Made by a program: the position numbers and the translations under genes. The notes under the pieces were generated by a model, which saw only the letters and a program-made list of their open reading frames with translations, was not told the DNA's origin and did not search any database. From assembly GCF_030700285.1 (NCBI RefSeq), contig NZ_JAUYZJ010000016.1, forward strand, positions 1-64,000: a DNA stretch of 64,000 nucleotides. Direction: 5' to 3'. Positions within the stretch are counted from its first letter, which is position 1. Each line of letters begins with the position of its first letter. Below are positions 19,296 through 29,455 of the stretch, piece after piece. The stretch is from Methylobacterium sp. NEAU K. GTDB taxonomy: Bacteria > Pseudomonadota > Alphaproteobacteria > Rhizobiales > Beijerinckiaceae.

Positions 19296-21021
19296 CATCG
19301 AAAACGTCGCCGATCTGCTCGCCGAAACGCTTCAGGTGGCGGGCGTCTCGCGCATCTACGGCGTCGTCGGCGACAGCCTGAACGGGATCACCGAGGCGTT
19401 GCGCGCGCGCGGGCGGATCAGCTGGATCCACACGCGCCACGAGGAAACGGCGGCGTTCGCGGCCAGCGCGGAGGCGCAGGTCACCGGGCGGCTCGCCGTC
19501 TGTGCCGGATCCTGCGGCCCCGGCAACCTCCACCTGATCAACGGCCTCTACGACGCGCACCGCAGCCGAACCCCGGTCCTGGCGATCGCCGCCCATATTC
19601 CGTCGGCCGAGATCGGCTCTGGCTACTTCCAGGAGACCAACCCGACCGAGCTGTTCCGGGCGTGCAGCCATTATTGCGAGATGGTGTCGGATCCGGCCCA
19701 GATGCCGTTCGTGCTCGAGAACGCGATCCGGGCTGCCGTGGGGGAGAGCGGCGTCGCGGTCATCGTCATCCCGGGCGATGTCGCCCTGCGGGCGGCGCCG
19801 AAACGCGCCCTGGCGTCACATGCCGGTCTGATCCCGGCCAAGCCGGAGGTGCGGCCGGCTGATCCGGATCTGGACGCCCTCGCGGCCCTGCTCGATGCCG
19901 GCAAGCGCGTGACGCTGCTGTGCGGTCGCGGCTGTGCCGGCGCCCATGCCGAGCTTCTCCAGCTCGCCGAGGCGCTCAAGAGCCCGATCGTGCACGCCCT
20001 CGGGGGCAAGGAATATGTCGAATACGACAACCCCTACGATGTCGGGATGACCGGGTTGATCGGCTTCTCGTCGGGCTACGCCGCCATGATGGCCTGCGAC
20101 ACCCTGCTGATGCTCGGCACCGGCTTCCCCTACAAGCAGTTCTATCCGCAGGACGCGAAGGTCGCCCAGGTGGACCTGCGCCCGACCGAACTCGGGCGCC
20201 GCTGCCGCATCGACCACGGTCTCGTGGGCGATGTCGGCGCCACGATCCGGGCGCTGCTGCCGCGTCTCAAGCCGAAGGCCGATCGCGCGTTCCTGGACGC
20301 CAGCCTGAAGCACTACGCGAAGGCGCGCAGCGGCCTTGAGGAACTCGCCACGGCCAAGCCCGGCGGCCCGTTGCATCCGCAATACCTGGCGCGCACGATC
20401 AGCGAGGCGGCGGCGGACGATGCCGTGTTCACCGCCGATGTCGGTACGCCGACGATCTGGGCGGCGCGCTACCTGGCGATGAACGGCAGGCGCCGGCTGC
20501 TCGGCTCCTGGGTCCACGGCTCCATGGCCAACGCCCTGTCACAGGGCATCGGCGCGCAGGCGGCCGAGGCGAACCGGCAGGTGGTCGCCCTCTGCGGAGA
20601 CGGCGGCTTCGCCATGCTGATGGGCGACTTCCTGACGCTCCGCCAGCACCGGCTGCCCCTCAAGGTCGTGGTTTTCAACAACGGCACCCTCGGCTTCGTC
20701 GAACTTGAGATGAAGGCTGCCGGCTATCTCGAGACGGGCGTCGCGCTGGACAATCCGGACTTCGCCGCGATGTCGCGGGCGGCCGGCATCTTCGCCCTGC
20801 GGGTCGAGGATCCGGCCGAACTGCCCGGCGCCGTGCGCGAGTTCCTGGCCTTCGACGGGCCTTCCCTCCTCGACGTTCGTACCGCCCGCAACGAGCTGTC
20901 GATGCCGCCCAAGATCGACGGGCAGCAGGTCAAGGGCTTCAGCCTCTACGTGCTGCGGGCCGTGATGGACGGGCGCGGTGACGCTGTTCTTGACCTCGCC
21001 AAAACCAACCTCATCCGGTAG
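19291..21021 (+). CDS. poxB: Pyruvate dehydrogenase (quinone), pyruvate oxidase
   Basis: The 576-aa ThDP/FAD enzyme decarboxylates pyruvate to acetate and CO2 and passes electrons to quinone at the membrane. It follows E. coli PoxB closely: the catalytic Glu in [24 protein letters not shown], the FAD-region [17 protein letters not shown], and the ThDP motif [12 protein letters not shown] to V-F-N-N. The C-terminal lipid-binding tail ([10 protein letters not shown] to L-A-K-T-N-L-I-R) is intact. LutABC follows, suggesting a lactate-to-acetate route. Confidence 0.95.
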   Translation: MRIENVADLLAETLQVAGVSRIYGVVGDSLNGITEALRARGRISWIHTRHEETAAFAASAEAQVTGRLAVCAGSCGPGNLHLINGLYDAHRSRTPVLAIAAHIPSAEIGSGYFQETNPTELFRACSHYCEMVSDPAQMPFVLENAIRAAVGESGVAVIVIPGDVALRAAPKRALASHAGLIPAKPEVRPADPDLDALAALLDAGKRVTLLCGRGCAGAHAELLQLAEALKSPIVHALGGKEYVEYDNPYDVGMTGLIGFSSGYAAMMACDTLLMLGTGFPYKQFYPQDAKVAQVDLRPTELGRRCRIDHGLVGDVGATIRALLPRLKPKADRAFLDASLKHYAKARSGLEELATAKPGGPLHPQYLARTISEAAADDAVFTADVGTPTIWAARYLAMNGRRRLLGSWVHGSMANALSQGIGAQAAEANRQVVALCGDGGFAMLMGDFLTLRQHRLPLKVVVFNNGTLGFVELEMKAAGYLETGVALDNPDFAAMSRAAGIFALRVEDPAELPGAVREFLAFDGPSLLDVRTARNELSMPPKIDGQQVKGFSLYVLRAVMDGRGDAVLDLAKTNLIR

Positions 21022-21087
21022 ACCTCACATGATAATCTAGACCCGTTCCAGACCAACGGAGTGGGCGATCCAGGGAGTGTCCGGACC

Positions 21088-21831
21088 ATGCGGGTCGGCC
21101 TGTTCGTGCCGTGCTACGTCGACGCCTTCGAGCCGGAAGTCGGGATCGCCACCCTCGAGCTGCTGGAACGTCTGGGCTGCACGGTGGAGTATCCGTTCGA
21201 TCAGACGTGCTGCGGCCAGCCGATGACCAACACCGGCTGCCACGCCGAGGCCGCCGCCACCGAGGCGCTGTTCGTCAAGAACTTCTCCGGGTTCGACTAC
21301 GTGGTCGCGCCCTCGGGATCCTGCGTGCATCAGGTGCGCGAGCACCTGACCGCGATCCCGCAGACCGAGGAGGTCAAGCATGTCCGCGCCAGCACCTATG
21401 AGCTGGTCGAATTCCTGCATGACGTGCTGAAGGTCGAGGCGCTGCCCTGGGCCGAGTTCCCGCACAAGGTCGCCTATCACGGCAATTGCAATGCGCTCCG
21501 CGGGATCCACCACGCGCGGCCGTCGGAGATCGTGAAGCCGTTCTTCTCCAAGCCCCTCGACCTGCTCCGCCTCGTGAAGGGCGTCGAGCTGGTCGACCTC
21601 GCCCGGCCGGACGAGTGCTGCGGCTTCGGAGGAACCTTCTCGGTGTTCGAGCCCGCGGTCTCGGCCAAGATGGGCTACGATAAGGTCGCCGATCAGAATC
21701 GGGCGGGTGCCGAATACGTCGTCTCGGCGGATTCGTCCTGCCTGATGCACCAGAAGGGCTGCGCCGAGCGTCTCGGGCTGCCGCTCAGGTACATTCACAT
21801 CGCGCAGGTGCTGAACGGAGCCGCCGCATGA
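21088..21831 (+). CDS. lutA: L-lactate dehydrogenase complex subunit LutA (CCG Fe-S protein)
   Basis: The 247-aa LutA/LldE protein has two CCG domains (T-C-C-G-Q-P and E-C-C-G-F-G-G-T-F) that bind iron-sulfur or link to the quinone side. It belongs to the LutABC complex that oxidises L-lactate to pyruvate. The ATG at 21088 has AGGGAG upstream. The ATGA overlap with lutB shows coupling. Confidence 0.93.
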   Translation: MRVGLFVPCYVDAFEPEVGIATLELLERLGCTVEYPFDQTCCGQPMTNTGCHAEAAATEALFVKNFSGFDYVVAPSGSCVHQVREHLTAIPQTEEVKHVRASTYELVEFLHDVLKVEALPWAEFPHKVAYHGNCNALRGIHHARPSEIVKPFFSKPLDLLRLVKGVELVDLARPDECCGFGGTFSVFEPAVSAKMGYDKVADQNRAGAEYVVSADSSCLMHQKGCAERLGLPLRYIHIAQVLNGAAA

Positions 21832-23399
21832 GCGTCGAGGATCTCAACCCGCGCGCGCGCGACGGCGTCATCCATCCCGAGGTTCGCGCTCCCCATGATG
21901 AGAGCGAGCGCGCGCAGGACGGCGGCCGCCTCCAGCACGCCGAGGCCGCCAGCAAGCCGATCCGGGCGCCGCAGACCCGCGAGAAGCAGCCCCGGGGCGC
22001 GAAGGTCCGGGGTGACCGGCCGATCGATCAGGCGGAGGCCGCCGAGCGGTTCCTCGCCGCGCCGCTGCACCAGGCCGCCCATGACGAGCGCCTGTGGGAC
22101 CTGCGCAAGAAGCGCGACGCCTCCGCGCACGGCATCCCCGAATGGGAGGAGCTGCGGGAAATCGCCTCCGCAATCAAGGCGCACACGCTCACCCATCTCG
22201 ACCATTACCTCGAGCAGTTCGAGGCCGCCGCCAAGGCCAACGGCGTGCATGTCCATTGGGCGACGGATGGTGCCGACCACAACCGTATCGTCCTGGAGAT
22301 CCTGAGGAGCCACGGCGCCAGGACCCTGGTGAAGTCGAAGTCGATGCTGACCGAGGAATGCGGCTTCCGGCACCACATGGCGGCCAACGGCATCGAGATC
22401 ATCGAGACCGACCTCGGCGAGCGGATCCAGCAGCTCGACGACGAGGAGCCCAGCCACATCGTGGCGCCTGCGGTGCACAAGACCCGGATGGATGTCGCGG
22501 AGGTCTTTGCCAAGACGCTCGGTACCGACCCCGACAACGACGACGCCCACTACCTCGCCGAAAGCCAGCGCGAGACGACCCGGCCCTACATCCTGAAGGC
22601 CGATGCCGGCATGACCGGCTGTAACTTCGCCATCGCCGAGACCGGGACGGTGGTCACCTGCACCAACGAGGGCAATGCCGATTTGTCCGGCAACGTCCCG
22701 CCGCTGCAGATCCACTCGATCGGCATCGAGAAGATCATCCCCAAGGTCGAGCATCTCGGGGTTTTCATCCGCTTGCTCTCGCGCTCCGCGCTGGGCTCGC
22801 CGATCACCCAGTACACCTCGCATTTCCGAGGCCCCCGCAAGGGCACCGAGATGCACATGGTCCTGGTCGACAATGGCCGCTCGGCCCGGCTTGGCCTGGA
22901 GGAGTTCTGGACCTCCCTGAAATGCATCCGCTGCGGCGCCTGCATGAACACCTGCCCGGTCTACCGACGCTCGGGCGGCCTCTCCTACGGGGCGACCTAT
23001 TCCGGGCCGATCGGGTTGATCATCGATCCGACGTTCAACAAGCGGAAATACTCGACGCTGCCGTTTTCCTCGACGATGAACGGATCCTGCACCAATGTCT
23101 GCCCGGTGAAGATCAACATTCACGAGCAGATCTTCGCGTGGCGCAAGGTGCTGGTCGAGGAGCATCAGATCCCGGCGCTCAAACAGGGGATGATGAAGGC
23201 CGCCGGCGCGGTGCTGTCCCGGCCGGCCGCCTACCGGGCGGCGATCGGGGCGGCCGATTCCGCCCTGAAGGTCCTGCCGCGCTTCGCCGTCTACAACCCG
23301 CTCAACACCTGGGGAAAGAAGCGCGAGATGCCGGACGCGCCACGCCAGACCTTCCACGCCTGGTACAAGCAGAACCGCATGAAGGACACGGGCCGATGA
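21828..23399 (+). CDS. lutB: L-lactate dehydrogenase complex subunit LutB (ferredoxin-like)
   Basis: The 523-aa LutB/LldF protein has an N-terminal LUD (DUF162) domain (about 60-300). A Fe-S region follows with C-I-R-C-G-A-C-M-N-T-C-P at 22923-22958. The second motif reads M-N-G-S-C-T-N-V-C-P, where an Asn stands in place of the first Cys of a classical C-G-x-C-x-x-x-C-P. The first 70 residues are charged and family-variable. It overlaps both lutA and lutC by 4 nt. Confidence 0.93.
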   Translation: MSVEDLNPRARDGVIHPEVRAPHDESERAQDGGRLQHAEAASKPIRAPQTREKQPRGAKVRGDRPIDQAEAAERFLAAPLHQAAHDERLWDLRKKRDASAHGIPEWEELREIASAIKAHTLTHLDHYLEQFEAAAKANGVHVHWATDGADHNRIVLEILRSHGARTLVKSKSMLTEECGFRHHMAANGIEIIETDLGERIQQLDDEEPSHIVAPAVHKTRMDVAEVFAKTLGTDPDNDDAHYLAESQRETTRPYILKADAGMTGCNFAIAETGTVVTCTNEGNADLSGNVPPLQIHSIGIEKIIPKVEHLGVFIRLLSRSALGSPITQYTSHFRGPRKGTEMHMVLVDNGRSARLGLEEFWTSLKCIRCGACMNTCPVYRRSGGLSYGATYSGPIGLIIDPTFNKRKYSTLPFSSTMNGSCTNVCPVKINIHEQIFAWRKVLVEEHQIPALKQGMMKAAGAVLSRPAAYRAAIGAADSALKVLPRFAVYNPLNTWGKKREMPDAPRQTFHAWYKQNRMKDTGR

Positions 23400-23983
23400 G
23401 CGCGCGCGCGGGCATCCTGGCGGCGATCCGGGCCAACCGTCCGGCGGGGGATTATCCGCTGCCGACGGTACCGGACTTCACGCCGCTCGTCGGTGACGAC
23501 CTCGTGGCCGAGTTCGGCGAGCGGCTGAAGCGCATGGGCGGCCGCGTAGCGGAGCCCGGCAGCGCTGATGTCTTCGCGGGCGTGCGCGAGCGGCTCGATG
23601 CCGCAAAGGTCGTCGCCTCCGCGGTCCCGGAGCTCGCCGGCAACCGCGACCTGCAGTCCGTGCGCAGCCCGCAGGAGGTCGAGGATGTCGACGTGGCTGT
23701 CGTCCGCGCGGTATTCGGCATCGCCGAGACCGGCTCCGTGCTGTTCACGCAGGACGAGCTGATCGTGAACGCGGTGGCCTACCTCGCCCAGCACCTTGTC
23801 GTGCTGCTCGATCCCGCCGATATCCTGCCGAACGTGCAGGCGGCCTACCGCCGGCCGGAATTCGCCCGCTCCGCATACGCGGTGCTGCACACCGGCCCGT
23901 CCGCGACTGCGGATATCGAGGGCGTGTTGATCCACGGGGCGCAGGGCGTTCGCTCGCTGACCGTCCTCCTGGTGCCGCGCTGA
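23396..23983 (+). CDS. lutC: L-lactate dehydrogenase complex subunit LutC (LUD domain)
   Basis: The 195-aa LutC/YkgG protein is a LUD domain with G-I-A-E-T-G-S-V-L-F-T, the family's conserved core, and H-G-A-Q-G-V-R-S-L-T-V-L-L-V near the end. The ATG at 23396 overlaps the lutB stop. It completes a three-gene lutABC operon; no LutR-type regulator is adjacent. Confidence 0.92.
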   Translation: MSARAGILAAIRANRPAGDYPLPTVPDFTPLVGDDLVAEFGERLKRMGGRVAEPGSADVFAGVRERLDAAKVVASAVPELAGNRDLQSVRSPQEVEDVDVAVVRAVFGIAETGSVLFTQDELIVNAVAYLAQHLVVLLDPADILPNVQAAYRRPEFARSAYAVLHTGPSATADIEGVLIHGAQGVRSLTVLLVPR

Positions 23984-24053
23984 TCGGGAACCCGCGATCG
24001 GGCGCGCACCTTGCTTGGGCAGCGATCATCTCGTCACCCGGCAAGGAGATCCG

Positions 24054-24914
24054 ATGCGCTATACCCTCGGCTGCAGCCTATCCTACAATATCCTCTCGGA
24101 TACGACCTTCATCTTCAACCTTGAGGTGGCCAGGCTGAGGAGCGTCGAGATCCTCAGCGAGAGCCTCGTCCTGACGCCGAACCTGAAGCGCGACCTCTAC
24201 ACCACGCCCGACCTGCTGAACCGCTATGTCGGCGTCAACGTGCCGACCGGCCAGTTCGCGCTGGAATACAATGCCGAGGTGGACCTGACGGTGCACCGGG
24301 CCGACCCGGCGACCATCAACGAGACCCCGATCGGGCAACTGCCCCTCGACATCCTGCCGTTCCTGCTGCCGAGCCGGTTCGTCTCGTCCGACCGGCTGAC
24401 GCCCTTCGCGCAGGCCGAGTTCGGCGCGCTGCCGAAGGGCCATGCCCGGGTGAACCAGATCTGCAACTGGATCCACGATCACATCACTTACAAGCCCGGC
24501 ACCAGCGACGGCGAGACCACCGCGGACGAGTCCCTGCTCAAGCGGGCGGGCGTCTGCCGCGACTTCGCGCATATCGGTACCGCCTTCTGCCGGGCGCTGG
24601 GCATCCCGGCCCGGTTCGTGAGCTGCTACGCCCACGGCCTCGTGCCGAGCGACTTCCACGCGGTGTTCGAGGCCTATCTCGACGGCCGCTGGTGGCTGTT
24701 CGACGCCACCCGCCAGGCGGACCTCGACGGGCTGGTGCGCATCGGTGTCGGGCGCGATGCCGCCGAGATCGCCTTCTCGACGCCGTTCGGCAACATGCAG
24801 CCGGTCAACCAGCAGGTGCGGATCCAGCGCTCGGACGGGCAGGGCAGCCCGATGCCGCGCACGATCGACGCGATCTCGACGGAAGTCCCCGCACCGCATG
24901 CCGGCGCGGCGTGA
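24054..24914 (+). CDS. Transglutaminase-like cysteine protease family protein
   Basis: The 286-aa protein has an N-terminal beta domain typical of bacterial transglutaminase-like proteins (about 1-110). The core carries the catalytic Cys in K-R-A-G-V-C-R-D-F-A-H, the His in S-D-F-H-A-V-F-E-A-Y and the Asp in W-W-L-F-D-A-T-R. There is no signal peptide. Such proteins probably cleave or amidate peptides; the substrate is unknown. AAGGAG 6 nt before the ATG fixes the start. Confidence 0.88.
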   Translation: MRYTLGCSLSYNILSDTTFIFNLEVARLRSVEILSESLVLTPNLKRDLYTTPDLLNRYVGVNVPTGQFALEYNAEVDLTVHRADPATINETPIGQLPLDILPFLLPSRFVSSDRLTPFAQAEFGALPKGHARVNQICNWIHDHITYKPGTSDGETTADESLLKRAGVCRDFAHIGTAFCRALGIPARFVSCYAHGLVPSDFHAVFEAYLDGRWWLFDATRQADLDGLVRIGVGRDAAEIAFSTPFGNMQPVNQQVRIQRSDGQGSPMPRTIDAISTEVPAPHAGAA

Positions 24915-24978
24915 CCGGACAGCCGCCCCGGATCGCGTTATCCTGTGATCCGGTAATCCTCCTCTGGAATGGATCCGC

Positions 24979-26358
24979 ATGGCCTACCGCCACGTCGTCG
25001 GCCCGCGCACCCACGCGTTCGCCGACCTCGCCGCCTTGATGGCCAAGGCGACGCCGGTCCGCTCCGGCGACCGGCTCGCCGGCATAGCGGCCGAATCCGC
25101 CGAGGAGAACGCCGCCGCGCGCTGGTGCCTCGCCGAGGTGCCCCTCAGGGAGATCCTGGCCCGGCCGCTGATCCCCTACGAGGCCGACGACGTCACCCGC
25201 CTGATCCTTGATGTCCACGACGGCGCCGCTTTCGCGGAGATCGCCCACCTGACGGTCGGCGACTTCCGCGAGTTCCTGCTCACCGCCACGACGGAAATGC
25301 TGACCCGGATCGCCCCGGGGGTGACCCCCGAGATGGCCGCTGCCGTCTCCAAGATCATGCGCAACCAGGACCTGATCTCGGTGGCGCGCAAGTGCCGGGT
25401 CGTCACCCGCTTCCGCAACACGATCGGGCTGCCCGGCACGCTCGCCGTCCGGCTTCAGCCGAACCACCCGACCGATGATCCGAAGGGTATCACCGCCGCG
25501 ATCCTCGACGGACTCACCCTCGGATGCGGCGATGCGGTGATCGGCATCAACCCCGCCTCCGACTCGGTCCAGGCCCTGGGCGACCTGCTCAATCTCCTCG
25601 ACGGGCTGATCCGCACCCACAACATCCCCACCCAGGCCTGCGTGCTCACTCACCTCACCACCACGCTTGCCGCCATGGAGCGCGGGCTGCCGGTCGATCT
25701 GGTGTTCCAGTCGATCGCAGGCACGCAGAAGGCCAATGCCAGCTTCGGGGTGACGCTCGCCCTGCTCAGGGAAGCCCACGAGGCCGCGCTCGCGCTCAAG
25801 CGCGGGCCGCTCGGCGACAACTGCATGTATTTCGAGACCGGCCAAGGCTCGGCGCTCTCGGCGGACGCGCATCATGGCATCGACCAGCAGACCCTGGAGG
25901 CCCGCGCCTACGCGGTCGCCCGCACCTTCCGGCCCCTGCTGGTCAACACCGTGGTGGGCTTCATCGGGCCGGAATACCTCTACGATGGCAAGGAGATCAT
26001 CCGGGCGGGGCTGGAGGACCATTTCTGCGGCAAGCTCATGGGCGTGCCGCTGGGCGTCGACGTCTGCTACACCAACCATGCCGAGGCCGATCAGGACGAC
26101 ATGGACACGCTGCTGACGCTGCTGGGTGCCGCGGGCTGCACGTACATCATGGGCGTGCCGGGCGCCGACGACGTCATGCTCAACTATCAGTCCACGTCGT
26201 TCCACGATTCCCTGTACCTACGCGAGGTTCTCGGCCTGAAGCGTGCCCCCGAATTCGAGGCCTGGCTACATGAGATCGGCCTGACCGACGGCGACGGCAC
26301 CCTTCTGCCGGGGGCGGGCGCACCGCTCCTCGCCTCAGCGCCGGATCTCGCCGCGTGA
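24979..26358 (+). CDS. eutB: Ethanolamine ammonia-lyase large subunit
   Basis: The 459-aa adenosylcobalamin-dependent subunit turns ethanolamine into acetaldehyde and ammonia. The family blocks L-T-H-L-T-T-T, V-F-Q-S-I-A-G-T-Q-K-A-N, Y-F-E-T-G-Q-G-S-A-L-S-A-D-A-H-H-G-I-D-Q and V-C-Y-T-N-H-A-E-A-D are intact, and the length is normal. It overlaps eutC by 4 nt. No microcompartment, eutA reactivase or eutR gene is in the window, so this is the minimal cytosolic type. Confidence 0.95.
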   Translation: MAYRHVVGPRTHAFADLAALMAKATPVRSGDRLAGIAAESAEENAAARWCLAEVPLREILARPLIPYEADDVTRLILDVHDGAAFAEIAHLTVGDFREFLLTATTEMLTRIAPGVTPEMAAAVSKIMRNQDLISVARKCRVVTRFRNTIGLPGTLAVRLQPNHPTDDPKGITAAILDGLTLGCGDAVIGINPASDSVQALGDLLNLLDGLIRTHNIPTQACVLTHLTTTLAAMERGLPVDLVFQSIAGTQKANASFGVTLALLREAHEAALALKRGPLGDNCMYFETGQGSALSADAHHGIDQQTLEARAYAVARTFRPLLVNTVVGFIGPEYLYDGKEIIRAGLEDHFCGKLMGVPLGVDVCYTNHAEADQDDMDTLLTLLGAAGCTYIMGVPGADDVMLNYQSTSFHDSLYLREVLGLKRAPEFEAWLHEIGLTDGDGTLLPGAGAPLLASAPDLAA

Positions 26359-27140
26359 GCGACACACGGGAGATTTGGGCACGGCTCGCCGGATTGACGC
26401 CGGCCCGCATCGGCCTCGGCCGCGCGGGCAGCGGATTGCCGACCCGGGAGATCCTCAGATTCGGCCTCGACCATGCCCAGGCGCGGGATGCCGTGCATGC
26501 GCCGATGGACGCGGAGGTGCTGGCCGGTCGCATTGCGGAGCTCGGCTTTGAAACGGTCTCGGTCGCCTCGCAGGCGCCCGACCGGGCGACCTACCTGCGC
26601 CGACCCGATCTCGGGCGCCGCCTCGGCACCGCGGATCGCGCCGCACTCGAGGCGAAGGCCGCCCCGGTCGACCTCGCGATCGTGGTGGCCGACGGGCTCT
26701 CGGCCCGGGCGGTGCACGAGAATGCGGTGCCGCTCCTCGCGGCGTTCAAGCCCTATGCCGGGAAGGCCGCCTGGAAAATCGCGCCCGTGGTGATCGCGCG
26801 GGAAGCCCGGGTGGCGCTTGGCGACGATATCGGCGGCGCCCTGGATGCGCGCGCCGTCGCGGTCCTGATCGGCGAACGACCGGGCCTGTCCTCCCCTGAC
26901 AGCCTCGGCATCTACCTGACGTTCGGACCCCGGATCGGCCGTTCGGACGCAGAGCGCAACTGCATCTCGAACGTCCGGGCAGCCGGCCTGACGCACGACC
27001 TCGCCGCGTTCAAGTTGAACTGGCTGCTGACGCGCGCGCTCGCCCTCGGCCTTTCCGGTGTCGCACTTAAAGACGAGAGCGATCTTGCGTTGAATGGGGC
27101 AGCCGCGGTGCCGGTGTTGTCGGGCGTCCCGCCTGTTTGA
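26355..27140 (+). CDS. eutC: Ethanolamine ammonia-lyase small subunit
   Basis: The 261-aa partner of EutB helps bind B12. It shows R-I-G-L-G-R-A-G-S-G-L-P-T near the start and R-I-G-R-S-D-A-E-R-N-C-I-S-N-V-R-A near the end, both family hallmarks. The GTG at 26355 overlaps the eutB TGA by 4 nt, which settles the start. Confidence 0.94.
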   Translation: MSDTREIWARLAGLTPARIGLGRAGSGLPTREILRFGLDHAQARDAVHAPMDAEVLAGRIAELGFETVSVASQAPDRATYLRRPDLGRRLGTADRAALEAKAAPVDLAIVVADGLSARAVHENAVPLLAAFKPYAGKAAWKIAPVVIAREARVALGDDIGGALDARAVAVLIGERPGLSSPDSLGIYLTFGPRIGRSDAERNCISNVRAAGLTHDLAAFKLNWLLTRALALGLSGVALKDESDLALNGAAAVPVLSGVPPV

Positions 27141-27724
27141 GAGGAGCCGGCCAACGCGCGGCGGTCCGTGACAGGACATTGGATGACTCATGAGGCGGCA
27201 AAAGACCGACACTCTCATCGCTGCGGGTCCTGGCAAGATCGGCTGAGGCGCCGAACGAGGCAGGAGGGGTAGCCCAAGGGCCAGAACGACGATTGTCGTC
27301 GACCCATAAAACATCGCCCCGATGGTTCGCGGTAATTATGATGCCTGTCAGCGGATCAATGGCGCGTCTGTGTTTCATGGGTGGGCGTCTGATATTTTAA
27401 TCCTATGAACGGAGCGTGCGAGGATGCCAAGATACTTGGTCTCCCCGTGGCTCAGTAAAAGTCCGCAAGCGTGGCTGTGGCGGGGTCGCAACACCGTAAA
27501 ACGATCCCGGGTCCGCCTCGAGACCTGCCCGCAAACGCCGCGATCCCGCCATAGTCCGGGCCCACCCCGACATCCGCGGTAAACGACAAGTTCGACAACG
27601 ATTTACCGTTCGATAACGAGGATTTCCGAGCAGGCGGACGGCACCTCCGGCGCATCGCGAACGGCGACGCGCAGCGGTCCTTCGCAACCTCGGGGCTGGC
27701 GGCGTGAAGGCTTGGTTTAGGGTC
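27141..27724. other. 584-bp region upstream of ilvD, partly lower in G+C
   Basis: No convincing gene is present. 27320-27480 is visibly less GC-rich than its surroundings. A 6-bp hairpin (CGACGA/TCGTCG) spans 27287-27301. An imperfect direct repeat GTTCGA-C/T-AACGA occurs at 27590 and 27608, 18 nt apart, about 120 nt before ilvD; it could be a regulator site. No leader peptide rich in Val, Leu or Ile is seen. Confidence 0.45.
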
Positions 27725-29455
27725 ATGGACACGCGTTTGAACGACAAGTCGAAGCTGCCCAGCCGCCACGTCACGGAGGGGCCCGATCGCGCTCCGCACC
27801 GCTCCTATCTCTACGCTATGGGTCTGACCCGAGAGCAGATCCACCAGCCGCTCGTCGGCGTCGCCTCCTGCTGGAATGAGGCTGCGCCCTGCAACATCTC
27901 GTTGATGCGTCAGGCGCAGGCGGTAAAGAAGGGCGTCGCGGCCGCCCACGGGACGCCGCGCGAATTCTGCACAATCACGGTCACCGATGGCATCGCCATG
28001 GGCCATGCCGGCATGCGTGCCTCGCTCCCGTCCCGCGAGGTCATCGCCGACTCGGTCGAGCTGACCATGCGCGGCCACGCCTACGATGCCCTCGTTGGGC
28101 TCGCCGGCTGCGACAAGTCGCTGCCCGGGATGATGATGGCGATGGTGCGCCTCAACGTGCCGTCGATCTTCATCTATGGCGGCTCGATCCTGCCGGGCTC
28201 GTTCCGCGGCAAGCCGGTGACCGTCCAGGACCTGTTCGAGGCGGTCGGCAAGGTCGCGGTCGGCGACATGAGCCTCGAAGACCTCGACGAGCTGGAGCAG
28301 GTCGCGTGCCCCTCCGCCGGAGCTTGCGGCGCGCAGTTCACCGCCAACACCATGGCGACCGTCTCCGAGGCGATCGGCCTCGCGCTGCCCTACTCGGCCG
28401 GCGCCCCGGCCCCCTACGAGATCCGGGACAAGTTCTGCGCCATCGCGGGCGAGAAGGTGATGGACCTGCTGGCGAAGCGGATCCGCCCGCGCGACATCGT
28501 CACCCGCAAGGCTCTGGAGAACGCTGCGACCGTCGTGGCCGCATCCGGTGGCTCGACCAACGCGGCATTGCACCTGCCGGCCATCGCCCACGAATGCGGC
28601 ATCGCGTTCACGTTGTTCGACGTGGCCGAGATCTTCCGGCGCACGCCCTACATCGCCGACCTGAAGCCCGGCGGCCGGTATGTCGCCAAGGACATGTTCG
28701 AGGTCGGCGGCATCCCGTTGCTGATGAAGACGCTGCTCGACCACGGGTTCATGCACGGCGACTGCATGACGGTCACCGGCCGCACCATCGCGGAGAACAT
28801 GGACCGGGTGACCTGGAACCCGGACCAGGATGTGGTCTACCCGGCCAACCGCCCGATCACCCCTACGGGCGGCGTGGTCGGCCTCAAAGGCAACCTCGCC
28901 CCCGAGGGGGCGATCGTGAAGGTCGCCGGGATGCCGGCCTCGAGCCAAGTCTTCACCGGCCCGGCCCGGGTGTTCGACGGCGAGGAGGCCTGCTTCGAGG
29001 CCGTGCAGTCGCGGACCTACAAGGAAGGTGACGTCCTGGTCATCCGCTACGAGGGACCGCGCGGCGGCCCCGGGATGCGGGAGATGCTGTCGACCACTGC
29101 GGCCCTCTACGGCCAGGGCATGGGCGACAAGGTCGCGCTGATTACGGACGGGCGCTTCTCCGGCGCGACCAGGGGCTTCTGTGTGGGCCATGTCGGCCCT
29201 GAGGCGGCGGTGGGCGGCCCGATCGGCCTGATCCGCGACGGCGACATGATCACCCTCGACGCGATCCAGGGCACGCTCAGCGTCGCCCTCTCGGACGAGG
29301 AGCTCGCCGAGCGCCGGAAGACTTGGACGCCGCGGCCGAACACCGCCACCTCGGGATACCTCTGGAAATACGCGCAGGGCGTCGGCCCGGCGCTGTACGG
29401 CGCCGTCACCCATCCGGGAGGCGCCAAGGAGATGCAGAGCTATGCGGACGTCTAG
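27725..29455 (+). CDS. ilvD: Dihydroxy-acid dehydratase
   Basis: The 576-aa Fe-S dehydratase makes the 2-keto acids of valine and isoleucine synthesis. Cluster cysteines sit in [18 protein letters not shown] and [24 protein letters not shown] is the C-terminal hallmark. The ATG at 27725 is preferred over a GTG at 27704. The gene's last 14 nt overlap the exoR start. A paralogue of the sugar-acid type lies at 52.6 kb. Confidence 0.94.
   Translation: MDTRLNDKSKLPSRHVTEGPDRAPHRSYLYAMGLTREQIHQPLVGVASCWNEAAPCNISLMRQAQAVKKGVAAAHGTPREFCTITVTDGIAMGHAGMRASLPSREVIADSVELTMRGHAYDALVGLAGCDKSLPGMMMAMVRLNVPSIFIYGGSILPGSFRGKPVTVQDLFEAVGKVAVGDMSLEDLDELEQVACPSAGACGAQFTANTMATVSEAIGLALPYSAGAPAPYEIRDKFCAIAGEKVMDLLAKRIRPRDIVTRKALENAATVVAASGGSTNAALHLPAIAHECGIAFTLFDVAEIFRRTPYIADLKPGGRYVAKDMFEVGGIPLLMKTLLDHGFMHGDCMTVTGRTIAENMDRVTWNPDQDVVYPANRPITPTGGVVGLKGNLAPEGAIVKVAGMPASSQVFTGPARVFDGEEACFEAVQSRTYKEGDVLVIRYEGPRGGPGMREMLSTTAALYGQGMGDKVALITDGRFSGATRGFCVGHVGPEAAVGGPIGLIRDGDMITLDAIQGTLSVALSDEELAERRKTWTPRPNTATSGYLWKYAQGVGPALYGAVTHPGGAKEMQSYADV

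Noticed and set aside
24979..27140. Ethanolamine microcompartment operon
   Set aside because: Only eutB and eutC are present; no shell, reactivase or aldehyde dehydrogenase genes flank them.
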